The position numbers and the translations under genes are program-made. A DNA stretch of 39,503 nucleotides from Flavobacteriaceae bacterium UBA3478 (lineage in GTDB: Bacteria > Bacteroidota > Bacteroidia > Flavobacteriales > Flavobacteriaceae): assembly GCA_002381155.1 (NCBI GenBank), contig DFQX01000096.1:1-39503 (forward strand), written 5' to 3'. The notes below the pieces were generated by a model. That model was not told where the DNA came from. It was given only the letters and a program-made list of their open reading frames with translations, and ran no database searches. Positions 33,981 through 39,503 of this stretch are shown in pieces; the stretch's first letter is position 1; each line of letters opens with the position of its first letter.

Positions 33981-34262
33981 TTATTTGGCAGCCGCCTCTC
34001 GTTTACTCAATTCGTGAGAGATCGAACTACTTTCAAATTTTAGTTTACCAGCAGAGGTTTCAATAACCACCGTTTGATTACCTTCATTGATATCAGATAT
34101 CTTACCGTGTAATCCACTCTTGGTTACTACCTTGTCGCCCTTCTTAAGGGCTTCGATAAACTTCTTCTCTTCTTTCTGACGTTTAATCTGCGGACGAATC
34201 ATAAAGAAATACGCTACCGCGAAAATTAGTAAAAGAGGAACAAATTGGTTAAGTGCTTCCAT
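33981..34262 (-). CDS. yajC: Preprotein translocase subunit YajC
   Basis: 93 residues: one N-terminal transmembrane helix (FVPLLLIFAVAYFFMIRPQ) followed by a cytoplasmic tail with KALKKGDKVVTKSGLHGKI and an SH3-like stretch. YajC associates with SecDF-YajC and the Sec translocon. The IRPQxKRQKE segment right after the helix is the family signature. It starts 6 bases after the DUF1573 gene and is likely co-transcribed with it. Confidence 0.95.
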   Translation of the reverse strand: MEALNQFVPLLLIFAVAYFFMIRPQIKRQKEEKKFIEALKKGDKVVTKSGLHGKISDINEGNQTVVIETSAGKLKFESSSISHELSKREAAAK

Positions 34263-34268
34263 CTAAAA

Positions 34269-34757
34269 CTATTTCTTCATTGGAACATCAAAAGCTCCTG
34301 AACCCTTAGGCTCGATAAAAGCTTTAATTCGTAACATTTCAGTTCCGGCAGCTGTGTTGGTTGTAAGCGTGATTGTTTTAGTCACTAGATTCGCACCAGC
34401 ACCGTTAAATTTCACGACAAGCTCACCTTTATCACCAGGAGCAATTGGAGTGTTTTGAGGGTAATCAGGTACCGTACATCCACAGCTTGATCTTGCGTTA
34501 GAAATAATTAACGGAGCGTCCCCGGTATTAGTGAATTCGAAAACAGTCTCTTGAGGTGTTCCAGCTACGATAGTTCCAAAATCATGCTCTTTCTTTTCGA
34601 AAGTCATTACTGGACGCTTAGCACTGTTGTCAGCAGCTACTTCAGTAGTTACTGAAACACTAGAGGATTCTTTTTTCTCACCTTGCCCTTTACAACTAGT
34701 AAGGCTAAACATAACAGCAAATGCTGTAGCAAAGACATAAATTAATTTAGTTTTCAT
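34269..34757 (-). CDS. DUF1573 lipoprotein
   Basis: 162 residues from ATG 34757. The N-terminal signal ends in LTSC with the cysteine near residue 22, a lipoprotein signal, so it is probably anchored in the envelope. Residues about 50-145 form the DUF1573 beta-sandwich: FEKKEHDFGTIVAGTP, then VFEFTNTGDAPLIISNARSSCGCTVP and APGDKGELVVKFN. The function of DUF1573 is not established; the fold resembles Ig-like/ASH domains. An in-frame alternative start at 34784 adds nine residues before the signal peptide and is less likely, because a -7 promoter box covers that position. It lies between nusB and yajC, a common Bacteroidota arrangement. Confidence 0.92.
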   Translation of the reverse strand: MKTKLIYVFATAFAVMFSLTSCKGQGEKKESSSVSVTTEVAADNSAKRPVMTFEKKEHDFGTIVAGTPQETVFEFTNTGDAPLIISNARSSCGCTVPDYPQNTPIAPGDKGELVVKFNGAGANLVTKTITLTTNTAAGTEMLRIKAFIEPKGSGAFDVPMKK

Positions 34758-34781
34758 GAATATAATTTTAATAGTGTGACT

Positions 34782-34789
34782 CAAAAATA
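34782..34789 (-). promoter_or_regulatory. Candidate -7 box of DUF1573-yajC
   Basis: TATTTTTG on the minus strand, a perfect TAnnTTTG, 24 bases upstream of the DUF1573 ATG and just after the nusB stop. It may allow expression apart from nusB. No TTG at -33. Confidence 0.4.
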
Positions 34790-34806
34790 AGGATAATTCT
34801 AGACGA

Positions 34807-35754
34807 TTACAGTAATCCTCTACCTGACTTAATAAGCCTACCCTCTTCTTTATAAGTAGTTGACAGATTGTCTAGAATTCCATTAATAAACAAAATACTT
34901 TTTGGGGTAGAATACTCCTTCGCAATTTCAAGGTACTCATTGAGGCTTACTTTAGGAGGAATAGACGGAAAATCGAGTAATTCGGCAATACCAAGAATCA
35001 ATAGCAACTTGTCAAGTTCTGCTATTCGGTCTTGATCCCAATTGGGAGTTTTACCCTCAATCTCTTTCGCATACTCCCCATACTTCAAAGCTACCTTAGC
35101 TAAAAGTTTTCTTCCAAAGTCGAGATCATCATCTTCGACAACCAGCTCTGGCAGCCAATAAGAATCTTCGGTCTGTTTACGCGCTGCGCTAAAACGCTTG
35201 AGAATAAAAGTATTAACCAGAGGATAATCATCAATCCATGTCAACTGCTCATCTTCAATAAAATCATAAACACCTTCATCCGGAGCTAAAAACTCTCTAA
35301 ACAAAAGCATTACAATCTCTTTGTCTTCGGCATACCCTACCTGCTCTAGATTCATATATTCTAGGTACGCGTCACTTTTGGTAAAAGAAGCATGAACGTT
35401 TGCGACATACTTTTCGTTCAAATACCACTGCTTCATTTTTCTTCGATCCCACTGATCGAAAAGAACCTCTGACTCAGTGATCTGAGTTAAAAAGGAATTA
35501 TTGTAAAATCTTAAGGGGTCAGGAAATGTACTTTTCGAAGTCTCTAAGTAAGCTTTCTGCCTAGCCTCAACCTCTCTCAAACTCCAATCTCTGAAATACT
35601 TAAAGAAATGGAGTTGAAGTAGATAAAGAGAGTAAACACCATCCATACTCTTCTTTAAAAAACGTTGATACGAATCTAAACTTGTTTCAGGTGATTTCTG
35701 AAGAGCGTACAAGGTCTGTAATACCTTGATGCGAATGTGTCGGCGCGTTAGCAT
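34807..35754 (-). CDS. nusB: Transcription antitermination protein NusB (extended form)
   Basis: 315 residues, about twice the length of E. coli NusB (139). NusB binds boxA RNA with S10 in rRNA antitermination. The N-terminus MLTRRHIRIKVLQTLYALQ is the usual NusB opening. The C-terminal part contains WDQDRIAELDKLLLILGIAELL followed by KVSLNEYLEIAKEYSTPKSILFINGILDNL, the NusB core. The middle ~150 residues are a helical insertion or extension that is normal in Bacteroidota. It appears to be the first gene of a unit with the DUF1573 gene and yajC. Confidence 0.95.
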   Translation of the reverse strand: MLTRRHIRIKVLQTLYALQKSPETSLDSYQRFLKKSMDGVYSLYLLQLHFFKYFRDWSLREVEARQKAYLETSKSTFPDPLRFYNNSFLTQITESEVLFDQWDRRKMKQWYLNEKYVANVHASFTKSDAYLEYMNLEQVGYAEDKEIVMLLFREFLAPDEGVYDFIEDEQLTWIDDYPLVNTFILKRFSAARKQTEDSYWLPELVVEDDDLDFGRKLLAKVALKYGEYAKEIEGKTPNWDQDRIAELDKLLLILGIAELLDFPSIPPKVSLNEYLEIAKEYSTPKSILFINGILDNLSTTYKEEGRLIKSGRGLL

Positions 35755-35788
35755 GAGAAAGAACTCTATTTACATTTATACTGCGCCG

Positions 35789-35796
35789 CAAAGTTA
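35789..35796 (-). promoter_or_regulatory. Candidate -7 box of nusB
   Basis: TAACTTTG on the minus strand, a perfect TAnnTTTG, 34 bases upstream of the nusB ATG, and back-to-back with the -7 box of the divergent ABC exporter. Confidence 0.45.
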
Positions 35797-35815
35797 AGTT
35801 ATATTTTGATTGCGC

Positions 35816-35823
35816 TATCTTTG
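35816..35823 (+). promoter_or_regulatory. Candidate -7 box of the ABC exporter
   Basis: TATCTTTG, a perfect TAnnTTTG, 19 bases before the ATG at 35843. It faces away from the nusB box; the two are 19 bases apart, so polymerase binding at one may hinder the other. Confidence 0.45.
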
Positions 35824-35842
35824 AATTCACGGAATCGCACTC

Positions 35843-37591
35843 ATGAAGGCATTAAAATATCTCAATTCATTTTTATTAAAATACTGGAAGAAGTTACTCA
35901 TCGGATTAGTCATTACCATTAGTGCTCGTGTATTTTCCCTATTCATGCCTTCCTACATCAATGAATCGATTCAGGTCATTGAGCAATACTTTAGAAACGA
36001 GATCAGCCAAGCAGAAGCAAAACAAATGCTACTTATCGATATTGGGATTATCGTTGGAACAACACTTATTGCTGCTATTCTAACCTTCTTAATGCGTCAG
36101 TATATCATTAACGTTTCTCGATACATAGAATACGATCTCAAGAACACTATTTACGATCACTACCAGGTATTGTCCTCTAGTTTTTACAAGAAGAACCGGG
36201 TGGGAGATCTTATGAATCGAATTTCTGAGGACGTTTCTCAGGTAAGAATGTATGCTGGGCCAGCCATTATGTATGGATTACAGACGCTGACTTTATTTGT
36301 TATTCTTATCCCACTTATGTTTCTAAAGGCTCCTGAATTGGCGCTCTATACCGTTTTACCATTTCCACTTCTTTCTTTTCTAATCTATCGAATCAGTCGA
36401 TTGATACACGTTAGAAGCACCGCTGTACAAACCTACCTTTCTACACTTTCTACCTTCACACAAGAACGATTTTCAGGAATAGCAATAGTCAAGGCTTACC
36501 ATTTGGAGCAAAAGATTGACCATGATATGCAAGCACTCGCTGAAGATGGAAAACGAACTGCTATGGATTTGGCCAAGATTAACGCCTGGTTTTTCCCCCT
36601 AATGTTACTGCTTATTGGCGCTTCTAATATTATCGTGATGTACGTAGGCGGAAGAATGTACCTAGATGGAAGTATCGATTCTGTAGGTCTTATTGCTGAA
36701 TTCATCCTTTATGTAAATATGCTCACTTGGCCTGTTACAGTGGTCGGATGGCTCACTTCAATCATTCAGCGCGCCGAAGCTTCTCAAGAAAGAATCAATG
36801 ACTTTCTTCATATTCAACCCGAAATCAACGATCGTTTGGCAAATACTCAACCCCCCATTCAAGGTCAAGTTGAGTTCAAAAATGTATCCTATAAATACCC
36901 AGACACCGGTATTCAGGCACTAAAAAACGTTAATCTGAAAATACATTCTGGAGAAACCGTAGCCCTTATGGGTAAAACAGGAGCTGGTAAATCGACGGTG
37001 ATCGATTTAATTACGCGACTCATCGAACCACAAGAAGGGACAGTGCTAATTGATGGTGTTTCTATCAATAACTATTACCTAACTGAACTTAGAACGAGCA
37101 TGGGCGTAGTGCCTCAAGATTCCTTCTTATTCTCTGATACTATCGAGAATAATATCCTCTTCGGAAAATTAAATGCTACCGAAGAGGAGATCGAAAATGC
37201 AGCACGATTAGCAGATGTACACCAGAATATTTTAGATTTTCCGAAAGGGTATCAAACGCTGCTTGGGGAACGAGGAATTAGTTTGAGTGGCGGTCAAAAA
37301 CAACGGGTATCTATTGCCCGTGCAATGATTAAGGACCCTCAAATCTTTCTATTCGACGATTGCTTATCTGCCGTTGATACCGAGACCGAAGAGGTAATTT
37401 TGGGTAACATTAAAAATCAATCCAGAGAAAAGACGACACTCATTGTCAGTCACCGAATGGCTACCGTAAAGCACGCTGACCGTATACTTGTTTTAGAAGA
37501 GGGACAAATTGTACAGGAAGGAACTCACAATGAATTGATTTCTACTCCTGGGTTTTACCAAGACCTCTATCAAGAACAACTCAACGGTTAA
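35843..37591 (+). CDS. ABC exporter half-transporter (fused membrane and ATPase domains)
   Basis: 582 residues. The type IV (MsbA/MdlA-like) transmembrane domain covers about 15-315, and the nucleotide-binding domain about 340-580. Walker A is GKTGAGKST (377-385), signature LSGGQKQRVSIARA from 481, H-loop in IVSHRMATV. Walker B reads FLFDDCLSAVD: the residue after the Walker B Asp is D506 instead of the usual catalytic Glu. That substitution is known from MdlA/BmrC-type subunits that normally work in heterodimers. The EQRYF..EISQAEAK loop between helices 1 and 2 is hydrophilic. The substrate is unknown (lipid or drug is typical). No second half-transporter of this class is in the window. Confidence 0.92.
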   Translation: MKALKYLNSFLLKYWKKLLIGLVITISARVFSLFMPSYINESIQVIEQYFRNEISQAEAKQMLLIDIGIIVGTTLIAAILTFLMRQYIINVSRYIEYDLKNTIYDHYQVLSSSFYKKNRVGDLMNRISEDVSQVRMYAGPAIMYGLQTLTLFVILIPLMFLKAPELALYTVLPFPLLSFLIYRISRLIHVRSTAVQTYLSTLSTFTQERFSGIAIVKAYHLEQKIDHDMQALAEDGKRTAMDLAKINAWFFPLMLLLIGASNIIVMYVGGRMYLDGSIDSVGLIAEFILYVNMLTWPVTVVGWLTSIIQRAEASQERINDFLHIQPEINDRLANTQPPIQGQVEFKNVSYKYPDTGIQALKNVNLKIHSGETVALMGKTGAGKSTVIDLITRLIEPQEGTVLIDGVSINNYYLTELRTSMGVVPQDSFLFSDTIENNILFGKLNATEEEIENAARLADVHQNILDFPKGYQTLLGERGISLSGGQKQRVSIARAMIKDPQIFLFDDCLSAVDTETEEVILGNIKNQSREKTTLIVSHRMATVKHADRILVLEEGQIVQEGTHNELISTPGFYQDLYQEQLNG

Positions 37592-37651
37592 AAAAGTTGC
37601 CCAACATTCTTTTTTTTTCCAAATTTGAGATAGACATAATTAAACTATTTC

Positions 37652-38047
37652 ATGGAAAATAAGGTGAACACAGAACAAGAAGAGATTTTTTCGAAGGTAG
37701 TGCGAGCAGGTAGACGTACTTATTTCTTTGATGTTCGCGCCACAAAAGCAGGTGATTATTACTTAACCCTTACCGAGAGTAAAAAGTTCACCAATCCTGA
37801 TGGAAGTTTTCATTACAAGAAACACAAGATCTATTTATACAAGGAAGATTTTGAATCTTTCAAAGAAACTCTCGATGAAATGATGTCCTTTATCATCGAC
37901 CAAAAAGGAGAAGAAGTCATTTCTGAAAGACACCGTTCAGATTATCAAAAGGAATCTAGTTTCGATAACGAAACTAATGATGCTTCGGCTGAAAATGAAG
38001 AGAATGACAGTTCTTCATTTACCGATATCAGTTTCGAAGACATTTAA
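37652..38047 (+). CDS. DUF3276 / PUR-alpha-like nucleic-acid-binding protein
   Basis: 131 residues. The core (about 10-95) matches the DUF3276/PUR family: EEIFSKVVRAGRRTYFFDVRATKAGDYYLTLTESKKF, then HYKKHKIYLYKEDFESFKETLDEMMSFI. This is a single beta-beta-beta-beta-alpha PUR repeat of the type that binds single-stranded nucleic acid as a dimer (known from the Borrelia and Bacteroidota PUR proteins). The tail after residue 100 is acidic and serine-rich, without clear structure. No Shine-Dalgarno site or clear -7 box is visible upstream. It is followed after 17 bases by a peptidase gene. Confidence 0.88.
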   Translation: MENKVNTEQEEIFSKVVRAGRRTYFFDVRATKAGDYYLTLTESKKFTNPDGSFHYKKHKIYLYKEDFESFKETLDEMMSFIIDQKGEEVISERHRSDYQKESSFDNETNDASAENEENDSSSFTDISFEDI

Positions 38048-38064
38048 CCGCTAATAGCAAGACA

Positions 38065-39503
38065 ATGAAAAACCATTTTTTTCGCAGTATTCTAGTGCTG
38101 TGCCTACCCCTTTTCGCCTTTAGTCAAGTAGGTTCAGATACGGTAGATCTGAATTATTATCTACCTAAAAACCACACCTACAATTCAGACATTCCTACTC
38201 CGCAATCGGTTATCGGTCACGAGGTAGGTGAATGGCATATCACACATGATAAACTGATTCAATACTTGCAAGTGCTTTCTAAGGCTAGTGATCGTATTTC
38301 ACTCGAAAATAGAGGTGAAACCTTCGAAGGTAGACCCCTACTTCTTCTTACGGTGACTTCGCCGAGAAATCATGAACGAATTGATCAAATTATAGCCGAT
38401 CGAAAAAAATTAGTTAACGGAGAGATTGAACCCACAGAGGATATGCCTGTAGTGATCTATCAAGGTTTCTCCATTCACGGAAACGAGCCGAGTGGGTCCA
38501 ACGCAGCACTAGCCTATGCCTACCATCTGGCTGCTTCGAATGAGGTATTAGGAAATCTAGAAAATACAGTCATTCTTTTCGATCCAAGTTTTAACCCTGA
38601 TGGATTACAGCGATTTGCTTACTGGGCGAATGTTCACAGAGCTCATCAATTAAACTACGACCCGAATGATAGAGAATATCGTGAGGTGTGGCCAGGAGGA
38701 AGAACCAACCACTATTGGTTTGACCTAAACAGAGACTGGCTACCGGTTCAATTACCTGAAAGTAGAGCAAGAATAGCAACCTATCATAAATGGTTACCCA
38801 ATGTACTTACCGACCACCACGAGATGGGAACCAATTCAACTTTCTTCTTTCAACCCGGTGAGCCTACCCGTGTGCATCCGCTCACTCCAAAAATCAACCA
38901 GGAGCTAACCAAAATGATCGGATCTTATCATGCTAAGGCACTCGATAAGATTGGTTCACTCTACTACTCTGAAGAGAACTACGATGATTATTACTACGGA
39001 AAGGGTTCTACCTTTCCTGATTTGAATGGAACCATAGGAATTTTATTCGAGCAAGGAAGTTCTCGAGGCCATGGTCAAGAAAGTGAAAATGGGCTTTTAA
39101 CCTTTCCCTTTACTATCAGAAATCAATTCACCACTGCCCTTTCTACTCTTGAAGCAGCTAATGGATTGAAATCTAAATTAATGGAATACCAGAAAGACTA
39201 CTACGCTACCTTAAGAAAAGAAGCTGCTACTCACAAAACTAGTGGTTATGTGTTTGGAACTTCTAAAGATGCGGGTAGTGCGTGGCACCTAACCGAGGTG
39301 TTAAAACGTCACGGTATTAACGTTATGGCACTAGAAGAAGATTATCGCAGTGGAAAAAAAGAATTCAGTTCAGGCAAAAGCTATTTTGTTCCCCTGAATC
39401 AAAGAAACCCAAGACTGGTTGACGCTATTTTCGAGGAGAGAACCACTTTTACGGATAGTTTATTCTATGACATTTCAGCCTGGACATTTCCACACGCATT
39501 CGG
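38065..39503 (+). CDS. Secreted M14 zinc carboxypeptidase-family metallopeptidase (partial, 3' end cut by window edge)
   Basis: An open frame from ATG 38065 to the right edge gives about 479 residues with no stop. The signal peptide is MKNHFFRSILVLCLPLFAFSQ. M14 features: H138 and E141 in FSIHGNEPSGSNAAL, probable third zinc ligand H252 in LTDHHEMG, and catalytic glutamate probably E329 in GILFEQGSSRGHG. FDPSFNPDGLQRFAYW and GRTNHYWFDLNRDWLP match the corresponding stretches of the M14 protein at 11819-14245, so the two are paralogues of the same large type. Peptide substrates are unknown. The C-terminal accessory region continues beyond the window. Confidence 0.92.
   Translation, partial: MKNHFFRSILVLCLPLFAFSQVGSDTVDLNYYLPKNHTYNSDIPTPQSVIGHEVGEWHITHDKLIQYLQVLSKASDRISLENRGETFEGRPLLLLTVTSPRNHERIDQIIADRKKLVNGEIEPTEDMPVVIYQGFSIHGNEPSGSNAALAYAYHLAASNEVLGNLENTVILFDPSFNPDGLQRFAYWANVHRAHQLNYDPNDREYREVWPGGRTNHYWFDLNRDWLPVQLPESRARIATYHKWLPNVLTDHHEMGTNSTFFFQPGEPTRVHPLTPKINQELTKMIGSYHAKALDKIGSLYYSEENYDDYYYGKGSTFPDLNGTIGILFEQGSSRGHGQESENGLLTFPFTIRNQFTTALSTLEAANGLKSKLMEYQKDYYATLRKEAATHKTSGYVFGTSKDAGSAWHLTEVLKRHGINVMALEEDYRSGKKEFSSGKSYFVPLNQRNPRLVDAIFEERTTFTDSLFYDISAWTFPHAF

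Noticed and set aside
37592..37620. Possible terminator after the ABC exporter (GTTGCCCAAC followed by a T-run)
   Set aside because: The stem is only 3-4 base pairs; the T-run alone is not enough.
1..39503. CRISPR arrays, tRNA or rRNA genes, phage or IS elements, long direct repeats
   Set aside because: None seen by eye in any intergenic region; the gaps are too short for most of these. A tRNA or covariance-model scan was not possible here.

Overview
This window looks like a stretch of ordinary chromosome from a Bacteroidota bacterium, most likely order Flavobacteriales. I infer this from gene content and order (pyrG-yidC-mnmA, yqgF-def-DUF5606, nusB-DUF1573-yajC, BshC, PUR-alpha-like DUF3276, a long YidC, a 315-residue NusB). 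The AT-rich upstream regions fit too: they carry Bacteroidota-type -7 boxes (TAnnTTTG) and few Shine-Dalgarno sequences. I see no transposase, integrase, phage gene, CRISPR array, tRNA or rRNA. Genes are packed tightly, and the longest gap is about 190 bases.

Layout: 1-5501 (minus) is a run of pyrG, yidC, mnmA and a GT39-type membrane glycosyltransferase that leaves the window on the left. 5592-6461 (plus) is a Tat-exported hydroxypyruvate-isomerase-like protein. 6417-9532 (minus) is guaA plus a periplasmic-binding-like protein. 9590-14245 holds an FMN-binding split-barrel protein (+), bshC (-) and an M14 metallopeptidase (+). 14310-15724 (minus) is yqgF-def-DUF5606. 15811-18305 holds dapD (+) and two glycosyltransferases. 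18382-20840 (plus) is a CCA-adding-type nucleotidyltransferase coupled to ctaA. 20849-23504 has a pRiA4b ORF-3-like acidic protein, a nucleoid-associated protein that seems to start at ATT, and an unrecognised protein with kinase-fold hallmarks. 23574-27331 (plus) is an ABC-2 transporter pair and uvrB. 27362-30517 is sucC (-) divergent from lysA and a secreted thioredoxin (+). 30519-31991 (minus) is guaB. 32045-33933 (minus) is pyrD-hmgL. 33981-35754 (minus) is nusB-DUF1573-yajC. 35843-39503 (plus) is an ABC exporter, a DUF3276 gene and a second M14 peptidase cut by the right edge.

The genes are mainly housekeeping: nucleotide synthesis (pyrG, guaA, guaB, pyrD), lysine/diaminopimelate synthesis (dapD, lysA), membrane insertion and secretion (yidC, yajC), tRNA maturation (mnmA, cca), protein maturation (def), repair (uvrB), TCA cycle (sucC), heme A (ctaA) and low-molecular-weight thiol synthesis (bshC). 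I found no obvious undescribed multi-gene system. The items most worth a second look are the kinase-like protein at 22449-23504, the probable ATT start at 21391, the possibly leaderless guaA and uvrB promoters, a 9-1-9 palindrome resembling a Fur-family box between sucC and lysA, and the ABC exporter with Asp in place of the catalytic Glu.
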